The notes under the pieces are model-generated. The model was not told the origin of the DNA. It saw only the letters and a program-made list of their open reading frames with translations, and searched no databases. Positions 23,168-35,607 of a DNA stretch of 64,000 nucleotides are shown in pieces (the first letter of the stretch is position 1; each line of letters opens with the position of its first letter). Source of the DNA: Ichthyophthirius multifiliis (lineage: Eukaryota > Ciliophora > Oligohymenophorea > Hymenostomatida); the NCBI RefSeq assembly GCF_000220395.1, contig NW_004085958.1:102976-166975 (forward strand), read 5' to 3'. Made by a program: the position numbers and the translations under genes.

Positions 23168-26100
23168 ATGTAATTTTTATATATATTATATATTCTTTCA
23201 TAAATAATAACTTTAATATAATCTTAATAAAAACTATTTACTGGAATTTTAGCTTATACAAGTGATAATACTTACACATACAATAATAGTTTTAAAATAG
23301 AAATAATATTTAATGTAAAAAAAATAATTAATTTAAAAAAAAAAAAAAAAAGAAACCATTTCGTATATTAAAAAATTATAAATTAATACTATAATTTTAA
23401 TCACCATTTAATATATAAATACCAACATAAGATTATACTGATAATTTTATTAAAGGTAAAAATAATATACTTATATTATAACATATAAAATAATAGGTAA
23501 TTGCAATCAATAATCCTACATATGTATTTACACAATTTTATAAGATTAAGAAGTAGTATTATTATCAATTCCCGATTTCACAAATCCAAACCCTCCTTTA
23601 ACCCAAATTTATTCCATTGACATACTAGATGAGAAATATGTATCCTTTTTAGGCTCAGAAAAGATTTAAAATGCCATTTTATTGTTTTAAATAGGTAAAC
23701 TTTAAGCCTAATTAGAAATAAGCAGTCAGTCATTATCAGAACCGAACGTAGAGTATAAATTTAATTTAAAACCAGATATTAAAACACCGTAAAGTTCCCA
23801 AATTAGAGTCAGATTATGTAATGGATGTAGTTTCCCTTAAGAAAGCTCTTAAATAAAAGTATTTAAAAATGATTAATAATTGACTTTTAGAAGAGTGGAA
23901 TTCGATACTTTAGAAATCCAGGATTTTTTTATAAAGGGAGATTTAAATAGCTTTTAATTGATAATTCAAGGAGTTAATAATCCTTAATAAAAGATAGGAA
24001 TATATACTGGGACAATAATTTAGATTTTAAATGAAGATATTCTTTGGTAAGATACGACTTTTTTCTCCTAAATGGACCCAAATTACTTAGCAGTGAATAT
24101 TACTGAACTTCCATAAATTAAAATTAACAATATATAGCCAAAAAATATGAATATTTAAGAACTTTCGGAGTATTATTTCTCTTTTGATACCGTATAGACG
24201 TCTTCTTTTTCTTTCCTGTATTTCGAACTGGAATACCCAAGTGAATTTACTTTATATTTCGATTCTTAGAGGACTTATTGCATGGTTTAGAGCCTAAGCT
24301 GCAAATTTTAGCCTTTAGTTTCTTAAAGGAAAATTATTATTAGGTTCAATAATAATGTTTTAAATGCATTTTAAAGTCCGAGGAATTTAGAGTTTGTCAT
24401 TTCGGATTTTTTAAACCCTTTTTTTTCTTTGAAAAGTTAGCCCTTTTAAGGAAGACTGGTTTCTGAGTTTTCCCCGAATAATATAATTAGATAGAGTAGA
24501 CTTTTAGATTTGAAAGGTAGTCTTTTTTTTCCGCCTTTTAATATATAAGAGGTTTAGATTTTCGAATAAAAAGAAGACTTGGAAGTTTTGGAATTTTTTA
24601 GTTTAAAAATAATGTTTTTTTCATCCAAAAAATACGAAAAAGGTTCTAAAATAAGAATTTTTTTGCCCATAGAATAGGTTTTTGTGGATTAAAATAAACT
24701 CCAATGTGAAAATGGAGACTTAAGTTTAAACATTAAATGTATATGGGAAGATGGATGGGTAGTTCTGGATGAATTTTGTACTAATATATAAGAGAAAACT
24801 AATGTGAAGGCATTTTTATGTATAATATTGTAATAAAGGAAGGTATTTAGATGCCTGCATATATTTAGAAGGATAGAAGGTCTTTAAAAATCGAAGTAAA
24901 AGACCCTATGTAGAAAAACACATACTAAATATCTTCAAACAGCCTAGTTTTAAATATATTAAGTCCAAAAGCTTAAAAATTAGAGTTTTTAAATATCGGA
25001 TTGGGAAAAAAAGGATTTTGTGGGGAATAAAAGATGGTTTTGTAAGGAAAATTTAAACTGACTAAATTTATGTTTAAAAAATGAATTTTTGATTTAGATA
25101 AAATTTCCTGTTTTTTTTGTGCATTTTTTCGAGGAGGTTTTTATGTAGGCAAATTTAGTTGATTTTAACGAAAATCTTTTAAAGGAAAAAATTAATGTGA
25201 AATTCGAAAGTACATTATATGAAAATTTTTAGGGCTTTTTTTAATTTAATATTTAAGTTTTACAAATATGTAGTAGTGAAGTTGACTTATAGTGTAGTTT
25301 TCTTAATTAGGATGTTTTTATTTATTTTTCAGTTTTTAATCTGAGAAATTAAATTGCACCTTTAGTTCAAAATAATACTTATATACCCTATATTACGACT
25401 TTATATTCCTCAAATTACTATATTATGTCTTTTTAGAATATTACAAATGTATATAATATGCCATGTATCCCTATTTAAGATAATTAGTCTTTATAAATAA
25501 CATCTCTATCAAAAAGAACTACCGAAATAACTACTTTTTAATTAACTTTTCCACTCTTATTGCCTTTTTTACCTACTTAAACATACATAGAGGTTAAATA
25601 TCCAGATGATATTAGTGTTTCGGAGTCTCCTTAAGGATATTGTAGTAGTTAAATTAAATAGGGAGTTAATTTATATTGTGAATTGGATATAGAAAATAAA
25701 AAAATAAGAGTTTTAAATAATTCTACTTCCGAAATATACGAAAGTCCGTAAAATTTAATTTTGAAATTAGGAAATTTTAGAAATCCTAAAATCAATAAGG
25801 AAACTGGAAATTTCGAGATAAAATAGTTTATTTAAAATGAAGATTTTTTAATGTTTTTTTTAAAAAAGCCTTTTTAGGAAAAACTTGAAGGATTTCCTTT
25901 GAAATTTTTTGAGGTAAAAAGAGACGTTTCTGAAGTCGGGCAAAAATGTAATTTGGAATTAAAAATGAACTTCGAGTACAAAATTTTTAATTTTTATTGG
26001 ATTTAAATAGAACTTTCAGCCGGATTTTTATAAAACGGGGAAATATGGGAATTCAATATAGACAAAAATAACTAAATTTAAATAAATTAAGAAAAAAAAA

Positions 26101-28440
26101 TTACTTTTTAAGTACTTTCTTGCAAGGATGGATGTCTTTTTTACCATTTTGTTATCAAAAATTATATAAATGAAGGTTTTTTGGATGATTAAGATGATTA
26201 AATTGATATAAAAGTCTATTTCGATGAATTTTATGAGGTCTAAAGGGGAAATTAAGTAATTTTACCTAGTAAAAAAACGGGAAAAATCGATATTTTGAAA
26301 TTAGAAAGTAGTTAAAGAGTTAATTTTGGGTAAACTGATTTAATAATTGAAATCGAATTATAGAATATTAAACATGTGTATTATATAGAAATAGAGTTTC
26401 CTTAAAAAATGTTTTTTTAAATATAAAAAGGGAATAGTTTAATTTAATAAAAAAATGAAATTTAATATTATCCAAATAATAATAATAATAATATATAAAA
26501 AATAAGAATTTTTATTGAATTAGAATATAATTAAAAAATATAAAAAATATAAATTTTAAGTATAAAAAATGGATATTTTGACGATTTCATTTAAAATGGA
26601 AAAAAATAAATTAAATTTTAAAGCTTTTCTATAAAAAATTAATTAATAAATGAAGGATTCTGTACTGATTTTGGCAAAATATAGCCTTTAGAATTTTAAA
26701 AATTCCCTTTTTTGGAAATTAAAGGCTTTTTAAATCAAAAAACCCTCTTTTTTGAGAAATTGGAAGTCAGATTTAACTTAGATCTTATTTATTTGGAGAA
26801 GAAGGATAATAATTATTTATTTAATTTAGTTTTTTCCTTTGAAAATCTTTTTTTAAAATAAAACAGTTTTTGTTAATAATAAAACGAAGAAAATTGTGTT
26901 TTTAATTTAGATTAAAATTATTTTAAGATTTCTTTAAATTGTGAGAATAATAATGATTTTTGTTAAAAAATCATGCTTAAGGAAGTTTATTATTTGCAAA
27001 AAAAAGAAAATTTAAGTTCTTTTGTATTGATTTAATTTATTAATTCTTAAAATTAAATAATATATTATCAGAAAAAAAAAGTCAAAGAAGAAATCATTTA
27101 ATAATAAGAAAATACTTGTCCAAAAAACTGCTATTAATGTAATCAAAATAAATGCTTTTAATGTTAAAAAGGATTATTTTTATAAAATAATACATGTTTA
27201 TAATAATGTGAGTTTCCTTTTATCTAAAAAGATAATAAATAATGTTAAGAATGTAAAAAATATATTTCTAAGGTTAATGTATAGAAGAAAATTAATGCCC
27301 AGAAAAATATTATATAAATAATTTTAAAATATGTGTTAAATGTGAAAAAGAGATGACATAAAAATAATGTTAAAAAATATCTTAAAATGATAAAAATACT
27401 ACGAAAACAAAATATAATTAAAATATTTAAGATAATTAAAACAATATAAATATACAATAAGAAAATAGTAATATAAAGAAAAATATATATAAATGTATAA
27501 ATATAATAAATAAATTAATTAAAATATAATATTTATAAAACAAATTTAAAAAAAAAATATATATAAAAATATATATATATATAATATATATAAATTAATT
27601 TTAATATTTATTTATTTATTATTTTATATACTTTATTTTATATTATTTTATTTTATATATTTAATAATTTAATATTTTATTTATTTTTATATATTATTTT
27701 TTTTATGTATTTTATTATATGTATTTTTTTTATTAGATATTAATTATTTAATCTTTGTTTATGTATTTACTATTTTAGGATTATTTTGTATGTTATTTTG
27801 CTTTATAATGCATATAAAATATAGATAAATAGAAAGTTTAAAAATAACTATTTGTATATTATTTGGAATTTTGGAAAATCTATGTAAAATAATTCTTAGT
27901 GTTTTATTTTTGGATCATATTTTATTTATTTTCTCATCTTTTTTATTATTTTTTTCTATGTTTTTAGGATTAAAAGTTATAAATACTTTTAAGTTATATT
28001 AATAATTAAATTATAATGAATGGGACGAATATAATTCGTTAATAAAGTAAAAAAAAGAAGTTATTTTTGGCAAAACTTGTGGATATTTGGTCCTTATTAT
28101 ATTAGAATAAACGAGTCTTATTTATTTTATTAAAAGATATTCTTTTTTTAAAGGGTTTCATTTAAAACAGAGGTTGTTTAATATCTTTCTTGGAACTTTT
28201 TTGGAGTAAATATGGCATTTTATATTATTGATTTAGCTGCTTTAATCGTGTTTTGGGGAATTAATGATATTGTTTTTGTGTCTTTTTTTAGATTTTTTTA
28301 GTTTGGTTGCTTTTGTAGCATTTATGGAATAAAAATTATTTACTTTTAGAGATTTGGGGATATTTCTAAAAAATTAATGCAATATTTTGTATATTAATAT
28401 AAAATAAATATTTAAAATATAAAAACTATAATAATAATGA
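23168..28440 (+). CDS. Giant membrane protein: ectodomain, Cys-rich region, multi-TM end
   Basis: Unrecognised surface protein of about 1,730 residues. Two short introns (23315-23352, 23456-23496). The start MQFLYILYILSQIITLIQS looks like a signal peptide. A long ectodomain rich in beta-type Phe/Ile/Asn sequence contains scattered cysteines (RLCNGCSFP; SLSCKFQPL; LDIENKKIRV). Near 27.1-27.4 kb is a furin-like Cys-rich segment (CPKNCYQCNQNKCFQCQKG, then CQECKK, ENQCPEKYY and FKICVKCEK). The C-terminal 400 residues form several hydrophobic helices (LFCMLFCFIMHI; FSSFLLFFSMFLGL; GYLVLIILEQ; LCLFLDFFSLVAFVAFM). Frame changes are needed at T5 24813-24817, A6 25076-25081, A6 27255-27260 and within about 27.5-27.7 kb; most match single-base homopolymer errors. 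This architecture recurs in large ciliate membrane protein families of unknown role. Confidence 0.65.
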
Positions 28441-28636
28441 AAAATATAATTAATATTTTATATTACTTTTAATTAATTTTTTTTTTTTAATTAATTTTTT
28501 TTTGTAAAAACTAATTAAAAAGTGAAAATAAAGCAAGTATTTTTTTATTTTTTTAAAATATATATATATAAATATAAATAATATATATATAATATCATTA
28601 TTATTTTTTAAAAAATTTATATTTAAAAAATAAAAA

Positions 28637-29424
28637 ATGTAAATTAATTACTTTAACTAAGAAAACTAACGAAAAACAAATATTTTTCATTAATAAAAAG
28701 CTTAAAATTTATAAATATAAAGTAAGTTTATTTAATATATATTTTAAAAATAAAATAAAAAGAATTAGAAATAATGCCATTTGATGGATATAATAATATA
28801 TATAAATAAACTTAAATATAAAAAATTACATTAGATATAAAGTAAAATGCAAATTTATAAAAATGTATTTAGGAAATAATTAAAAATAACATAAAATAGA
28901 AAAATATATAATTATATGAAAAAGCAAATAGCTTAAAAAGATAAATAAGTGAATAATAGTAATAATTATAGGTATTAAATGATAAAATAAATAATATTAA
29001 TGAAGTAAATGAATCAAATTTGTCAATATAAAATGCTTTTGTGAATTAATTAAATGATAATTTATAAGATAAAAGTTAAAGTATTTAGAATTAATTTAAA
29101 GAAGAATTAGAAAAAAGTATATAGGATAAAATTTAATAGATTATATTATAAGAACAATAATTAAATAGTTAATTTGATTAAATATATTAAAGATTTTAAG
29201 ATGAAATTGAGGACATAAAAATTAATTTAAATAATTTAAAGTTAGTAAAAAGAGAAAAAATTACTGGTATTGATATAAAAAAAAGTGAAGATATAGAAAA
29301 AAAACATCTAATAGTAATTGAGAATATAAATAATTTGAAATAATTAATAAAAGAAGAAAAAAATATAAATATTTTAGCTAATGTAATAGGTAATTTTATT
29401 TATTATTTTTTGTTTATTTATAAA

Positions 29425-29461
<37 letters not shown>

Positions 29462-30502
29462 ATATATATTTATAGATAATGAAAATGTTAAAATTAATGA
29501 AAAAATATAATAGATTAAATAATTTTTTAATAATTATTAAATGGAAGTAATTTTTTATAACAAAAATATATAAATATTTATATCAGTTAGAATAAAAGAT
29601 AAAAGAAATTAATTAAAATTCAATAATTGCGTAATAATAAAGCTTTTAATTAATTGAAAATATAAATGAAAATGAATTCTCCTTTTAATAAAAATTCCAA
29701 AAGCTTTTTGAAATATTATAGGGTTCTAAAAATGAAATTAATATAAAAAATACAAAAATATTTAAAGAAATATAAGAATTATAATAGAATATTATCTCCT
29801 ATTAATTTAATACTAATATCAAAATAGAAAAATTATAAAATTAAACACCTTAAAATAATAAAAAACGAAATTCGGAAATTTTAACATTTGAAAATTAAAA
29901 TGTATAATTAACTTTTGGAACATAAAGTCCTAAAGAAGATGATTTAAAAGAATAAGAAAAGTTTGATATTTTTTTAGTTTTACAAATAATAATTAATGCT
30001 AAAAAAATAATTAATAAAATAATAATATTTAAAAAATATAAAATAATAATTAAAATTAAAAAATAGATAATAATAATATTAAATAAAATATAAATAATAA
30101 TAATAATAATAATAATATTAATTAAAATATAAATAATAATAATAATAATAATCAAAATGTATTGAAAAATGTTAAAAATATTTAAAATAATAATAATAAT
30201 TTGCTAATAAATAATTTTTTTAAACTGAAGAAAACATATTTAATATTTAATAAGATAATGAATAGTTTATTTAATAATATTAACAGCATGAAAGCGAAGT
30301 TGAGGAAATACTTAATAAGTATGGAATTAATTCTTAAAATAATATGTCTTAAACTAATATAAAAGAATAATAAGAATTAAAAGAATAATAATAATTAAAC
30401 AAATAATAATTAAAAGAATAATTTTAATATTAAGTAAAAAATATATAAAATAAATATATAGAAAAATAAGAATAAAAAGAATAGTAAGATAATAAATTAT
30501 AA

Positions 30503-30546
<44 letters not shown>

Positions 30547-30934
30547 TGAATATGAATATGAATATAGAGAATATAAATAAGAAGTAAAAGAATTAGAATT
30601 GGAAGATATAAAAGAATAAGAAGAAAAAGTACAAATATAAGTAGAATAAGAAGAATAACAATAAAAATATGAAGATTCAGAATAATAAGGACTAGAACTA
30701 TAAGAATAAAAAGATGTTAAATAAATCAAAGTATTAGAACCTGAAGTTGTTTAAATTAAAAATTAAGTTAATAATTAAGAAGAATTAGAAGAAGAAGTAG
30801 TATATTATTTAGATTAAAATGGCTATTTAGTAGATGAAAAAGGTAATTACATATTAGATGATGATGGTTAAATTTTAAGATTAACTGAAGAAAATATATA
30901 ATAAATGAGAGAATCCAATATGTTAATATAATGA
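28637..30934 (+). CDS. Gln/Asn/Glu-rich coiled-coil protein
   Basis: About 709 residues, four exons (introns 28722-28762, 29390-29475, 29547-29586). The first exon, from ATG at 28637, joins in frame to the exon containing KLEIMPFDGYNN. Residues about 40-270 are a long coiled coil (ANLQKCIQEIIKNN; YEKANSLKRQISEQQQQLQ; FKEELEKSIQDKIQQ; IEKKHLIVIENINNLKQLI), in places like SF-assemblin/striated-fibre proteins. The middle is Asn/Gln low complexity with a polyQ tract. The end is a conserved-looking acidic module: EEVVYYLDQNGYLVDEKG, then NYILDDDGQILRLTEENI. A frame change near the T7 run at about 29970 is needed to join the halves. It is probably cytoskeletal or basal-body associated, but that is inference. 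Confidence 0.6.
30499..30544 (+). repeat. (TAA)n run encoding poly-Gln
   Basis: An almost pure TAA trinucleotide run, about 14 codons, read as poly-glutamine under this code and followed by four Tyr-Glu pairs. With the standard code it would be a run of stops. Confidence 0.8.
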
Positions 30935-31373
30935 AAAATATATAAATAAATTTTAAAATATGTTATAATAAAAAAAATGCTTTTTTTTAATATAAAATTA
31001 TTAAAAATTATAAAAATTTAAAATTAATTTTATTAAAAATTAAATTATTATCAATAATGATAATCTATATAAGGAAATAAAAAAAGGTTATTTAAAATAA
31101 ATATATATGTACATAATTAAATAAAAAATATATAATTACCAAAAAAAAAGATAAATATTATATTATAAATATAAATATATTAAATAAAAAAAAAATATTT
31201 AAAAAAAAAAAAGATATTAAAATAAATATAAATATGAAAAAAAATATGATAACGAGATATTATATTAGAAAAAAAAAAATTAAAAGAAAAAATAAAAAAA
31301 AATTATAAATAAATTAATAAAAATGTATAAAAGTATAAATAAAATATAAAAATTAAAAATTATAACAATATAA

Positions 31374-31434
<61 letters not shown>

Positions 31435-31988
31435 TTTTTTTTTTTTTTTTATTTAAATAATTAAAAATAAAATATTTCATAAAATAAGATAAATAAAAAT
31501 ATTTATTTTTTCAATTATTTTTTTAATTTATTTTATTTACCATTATTATTAATAATATGTAAAAAAATATAGAAAATCTTTTATTTAGAAATTGATAAAT
31601 AAATTATATAAAATTTAAAAAGTTTATGTAAATTTAATTAAGATTTATTTATAAATAAAAATTTACTATACTATTTTAAAAAATAAATTATAATTTAAAA
31701 AATATACTTTTTATTGAAATTATTTAAAAAGCTTAAACTAATAATAAATTTTTTATTAGGTTATAATATTTATTAAGTACAGATATTTTAATAATAAGCT
31801 TGTACATTATTAAAAATATTATTAAATTACATTTTTTCTTTTACATTTCTTTACGAATTTTTAATAATATCTTAAAGTATTAAAAAAGTATTATTATAAT
31901 CGAAATTTTTAGCAAAAAGAAGTCCAATTTAAATTTTAAAGATTAAATTTTAATCTTCATTGAATAAAATCTCAAGATTTTTAAAAAT
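30935..31988. other. Convergent spacer with (TA)n
   Basis: AT-rich 3' region containing a long TA run (about 31378-31427) followed by poly-T. The part from about 31800 to 31988 is less AT-rich and continues the frame of the next minus-strand gene beyond its TGA. Confidence 0.5.
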
Positions 31989-32438
31989 TCAAATAAGAAT
32001 TAGTTATTCAACTATTTCATTTTAACTCAAATTTTAATTTTAAATATTACCATTATTTACTTAATTTTCTTACTAAAACTCATTATCTCCATGAAGAAAA
32101 TTACACCCATTTAAATTTTTACAAAAACCTTTTTCAAAATATTTACATTTTATAGTCTTATAATTATTATATATCATCTTAGGTTATTATTAAGGCATAT
32201 TTACGGGTAAAGGATCTTACGTACTTCTTAATTCTTCATTTCCATGTGCAAAATGACATTATTAACCTAATTAACATAAACCGTTTTGATAATGCCTACA
32301 TATTAATGTTTTATATCTAGCTGAGTTAGTTACTGGAGCATGTACTATTTGTGCTGAGTTTTAAAGTGTTTGGATTATTTGGGGTTATCTTTAAGTACTA
32401 TATTAGGTGTATTATAAAGGGTTTAGTTAAAAAGACAT
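31989..32438 (-). CDS. Tandem CCCH zinc-finger protein (TIS11/CTH-like)
   Basis: Predicted mRNA-binding regulator. A continuous intronless frame of 149 residues from ATG 32438 to TGA 31989. After a Gln-rich N-terminus (MSFQLNPLQYTQYST) come two CCCH fingers, each preceded by YKT: YKTLICRHYQNGLCQLG...CHFAHG and YKTIKCKYFEKGFCKNLNG...CNFLHG, with a Cys-x7/8-Cys-x5-Cys-x3-His layout. This tandem arrangement with short lead-ins is typical of AU-rich-element binding proteins. The same frame stays open for some 60 codons past the TGA with sequence resembling the helical tail of ciliate CTH proteins, so the true C-terminus may be longer. Confidence 0.85.
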
Positions 32439-32767
32439 ATATATATATATTTTTTTTATGGAATTATATGTATTTTTAATTGTTTTTTTATTTTTTGTTT
32501 TTTTTATAAATATTTGTTATTTTATATTCATTTTTAAGATTCAATTAAATTTATTTAATCTTTAATTAATGTTAATTTATGATTTTATTATATCCTTTTT
32601 ATTTTAATTATAAATATTATTTATTAAATAATATTTTTTATAATAATAAATATAAACCATTTTAATATAAGAAAAAAAATTGTATATAAGTTATAATAAA
32701 AATAATCATAATAAATATATATAATTTAAAAATAATAATAATAAAAAAAAAAAACAAACTAACCAAA
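32439..32767. promoter_or_regulatory. Divergent promoter region
   Basis: A 329-bp AT-rich spacer between the CCCH gene (-) and the acetyltransferase (+); should contain both promoters. An A-rich leader precedes the plus-strand ATG. Confidence 0.45.
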
Positions 32768-33563
32768 ATGTCCAAAGAAATAAAAATTGTTCCATTTTCT
32801 TAAAAATACTAAAATTAAATAATTTAACTTCACTTAAAGGAAAATCCTACAACTATGAAGATTTCAAACATGTAATGGTTATTTTTATTTTACTAAGAAC
32901 ATGGCATTTTATCAATAGCCTATACATTTATATTATTTTACATATTTAAGATAATTATATCATTATTTACTACCGATAATACTATCTTAACATTAATATT
33001 GTTCAGTTCTACTCTATATTTTGGCTTTTTAACGTTTTTATCAAGAACACTGAACACTTAAATTGAGTAGTATACAAAATCAATAATTAATAATGATTTG
33101 AAAGATATTTAATTAGCTTATTGTTCTGATTCTGATTAAAATTTTTGGATTGCTTTAGATGCAAATGATTAAGTAATTTTAAGTTTTAAAAAAATAAATA
33201 TTTATTTGTATTTAAAAGGTATGTGGATTTTTAGGATTATTGAATAAATTGCCTATTGAAACCGAATCTTATTTAGGAAAATACATAAAAAAAGAAGATA
33301 ATATTAAAGTTGCGGAAATTAAAAGAATGGTAGTCTCATCTTAGCATAGAAGATAAGGAATTGCTAATAAATTAACTTAAGCTTCTATTGAATTTGCAAA
33401 AAAAAATAACTTTCGTGCAATTATTGTTACTACTCTTACAGTTAATAAGGCTGCGATTTAATTATATTAAAAAAATCGATTTTTTTTTATCTCAAAATTC
33501 TATTTTTAGTTTATTTGGAAGATTTTTGGATTATCTGTTGATGTTTTTCTTAGAATTATTTGA
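32768..33563 (+). CDS. Membrane-anchored GNAT N-acetyltransferase (NAT8-like)
   Basis: Acetyl-CoA dependent acetyltransferase. Two exons (intron 33173-33218, phase 0) give 249 residues. The N-terminal half has two adjacent hydrophobic helices (about residues 45-95: LSIAYTFILFYIFKIIISLF, then LILFSSTLYFGFLTFL), which fits the membrane hairpin of NAT8-type enzymes. The GNAT core follows: FWIALDAND at the exon end, VCGFLGLL, then VAEIKRMVVSSQHRRQGIAN containing the acetyl-CoA loop R-x-x-G-I-A, FRAIIVTTLTVNKAAIQLYQ, and KNRFFFI. The acetyl-CoA signature is intact, so it is probably active. The substrate is unknown; NAT8 relatives acetylate cysteine conjugates or lysines in the ER. Confidence 0.8.
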
Positions 33564-34373
33564 TAAAAGAAGAACTAATTTTATATATATATAATTTTAA
33601 ATTTTTATTTTAACACATATATTATATTGTATTTCCTTTTTTATTTAGTTTTTTTTTTTATTATTATATATTTTATATTTATATATATATATATATATAA
33701 AAAAAAAAGAAAATATTAGCCTTAAACAAAAAAATTCATATATTTTTATTTAAATTTTGAATTTTCTGAAACAATTTTATTATTATTAAAAAAAAAATGT
33801 TAAAATTATATAATATGAATTTTACAGTATTTATATATAGATCTTTATATTAATAAAAATAATAATAAATTATAATTAAAATATTTATAAAATAATTAAT
33901 TTTTATTTAAAATAAATAATTAAATAATATTTTTTTAATTAAATAATATTATATTAATATTATTGAAAAAGAATATTTAATATTATATTTAATTTTATTT
34001 ATAAATAATAAAATATTATATAATTTTTTATAACTAAAATAATATTTAATTATTCTAAATATATATAAAATTAAAACAAATAATAAAAATTAAATAAAAT
34101 AATATTAGATTTTTAATTAGTTATGTGTTTTTTTTTCTTTTTAATAATATCAAAAAATTAAATTATTTTTGTAATTTAAATATAAAAATATTAATTAAAA
34201 TAAAAAAAAAAGTCTTTTATAAAAAAACATTATGTAAATTATTATATAAGCTTTAAAAAATTAATATAATTTAAATTTTTTACTTGAAAAATTATAAGGT
34301 AATAATTTTTTTTTTATATATATAATATAATATATATTGATTATTTTATATTTTTATTTTAAAACAAAATTAA
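33564..34373. other. Convergent 3' spacer
   Basis: Between the stops of the acetyltransferase (+) and 14-3-3 (-). AT-rich with short TA runs; no coding frame. Confidence 0.5.
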
Positions 34374-34949
34374 TCATTTTAACATATTTCTTTCATTTTA
34401 TTCATCTAATTCATTCTACCATACAGTCAAATTATCCCTTAGAAGTTGCATTATAGTAGTAGAATCTTTATACTTTTCTTCTTCAATATCTTCTAATTCT
34501 TAAAGTGCATCTTAAAAAGCTTATTTTGCAATTTTAATTGCAGATTTTAAATCATCTTTAATCTCATAATACATAACTGAATGATTTAAAGATATTCCGA
34601 GTCTCAAAGCATCATCTTTTCTGATATTATTTTAATCCAAAATATTAATGGCATCTTCATAAGAACGAATAGCTTCAGAAGAGGCTTTTTATAATAATTA
34701 ACCAGAAGAAAATTCACTTAAATATCTGTTATAATCTCCTTTCATTTTATAATAGAAAATTTTAGCTTCCGCTGATGATGAATTTGGAATTAGTGAAACA
34801 TCCAAAATTTAAAGAATTTCAGTACATGCTTTCTCCATTTCAGATTCAATTTTTTTAAATAATATTTTATTGTGTCCGAGTATTTTGATACCTAAAAAGT
34901 AATAAAAATAATGAATAAAATAATAATAATAATAATAAAATAATAATAA

Positions 34950-35001
<52 letters not shown>

Positions 35002-35235
35002 TTTTTATTTAACTTTAGTTTTCTCTTTTGATTCATAAGATTTTATTGCACGCCATGCTGTTCTCCTTTATGATACGTAATTTTTATATGCTATAGATAA
35101 TAAATTTCTCTCTTCGTCTTTTAATTCTTTTGACATATCCAGTATTTTTTTCATATAATCTAACATTTCGTCAAATCTTTCAGTTTATTCACTTAATTTG
35201 GCCATATATATATATTCATCTCTTTTATCAACCAT
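34374..35235 (-). CDS. 14-3-3 protein
   Basis: Phosphoserine/threonine-binding dimeric adaptor, cytosolic. Two exons (intron 34892-35013) give 246 residues, the normal 14-3-3 length. Hallmarks: [39 protein letters not shown] (Lys and Arg of the phosphate pocket), [16 protein letters not shown] (Arg-Tyr pair), [14 protein letters not shown] (usually LALNFSVFYYEI; the Asn is kept) and [20 protein letters not shown]. The frame joins between [11 protein letters not shown] and [13 protein letters not shown] only if the T7 run at 34850-34856 is eight; coding length is then a multiple of three. It is convergent with the acetyltransferase and divergent from the tiny gene at 35391. Phe-to-His and Phe-to-Met changes in the ninth-helix signature are mild. 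Confidence 0.93.
34921..35000. repeat. (TAA)n trinucleotide repeat in 14-3-3 intron
   Basis: About 80 bases of imperfect then perfect TAA/ATA repeats inside the single intron. The intron is therefore larger than most here. Confidence 0.9.
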
Positions 35236-35390
35236 TTATTTTTATTTTTTAATTTTTTAAATTTGTTTGTTTTTTTTTTAAAAAAAAAATATTTATAAAT
35301 CCAATTTTTTTTTTCTCTTTTAAAATTTTTTTTTTTTTTTCTTAAAAAATAAATAAATCTTAAAATTAATAAAAAAGAGTTTTTTAAAAA

Positions 35391-35607
35391 ATGAAGTGGA
35401 ATGTATTCGGATTTGTATTTATTGGCTTTCCAATAGGTAAATTATAAATTTTAAAATAAATAAATATTACAAAGTTATTATTTAATTTTTTAAAAATAAG
35501 GTTATTATTGTAAAGAAAACGACATAAAACCATTATTTGTTTTTAATACTGAATTAATAAGATAAGCAATTAAAAAATTATAAAAATAAGATTAAGAAGA
35601 TGATTGA
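35391..35607 (+). CDS. Tiny single-pass membrane protein, possibly a COX assembly factor
   Basis: Two exons joined in frame (intron 35437-35500, phase 1) give 50 residues ending on TGA. The start MKWNVFGFVFIGFPIGYY is one hydrophobic helix with a Phe-Pro-Ile-Gly turn, followed by a short charged tail (ELIRQAIKKLQKQDQEDD). Length, one N-terminal helix and the FPIG turn recall PET100-type cytochrome c oxidase assembly proteins of the inner mitochondrial membrane. That match is short and tentative. It shares a 155-bp divergent upstream region with 14-3-3. Confidence 0.55.

Noticed and set aside
27245-27457. Minus-strand hydrophobic small open frame
   Set aside because: Overlaps the Cys-rich segment of the giant membrane protein, whose CxxC spacing shows the plus strand is the coding strand.
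30430-30729. Minus-strand Tyr/Ser-rich open frame
   Set aside because: Antisense of the TAA/GAA repeats of the Gln-rich coiled-coil gene; no independent coding evidence.
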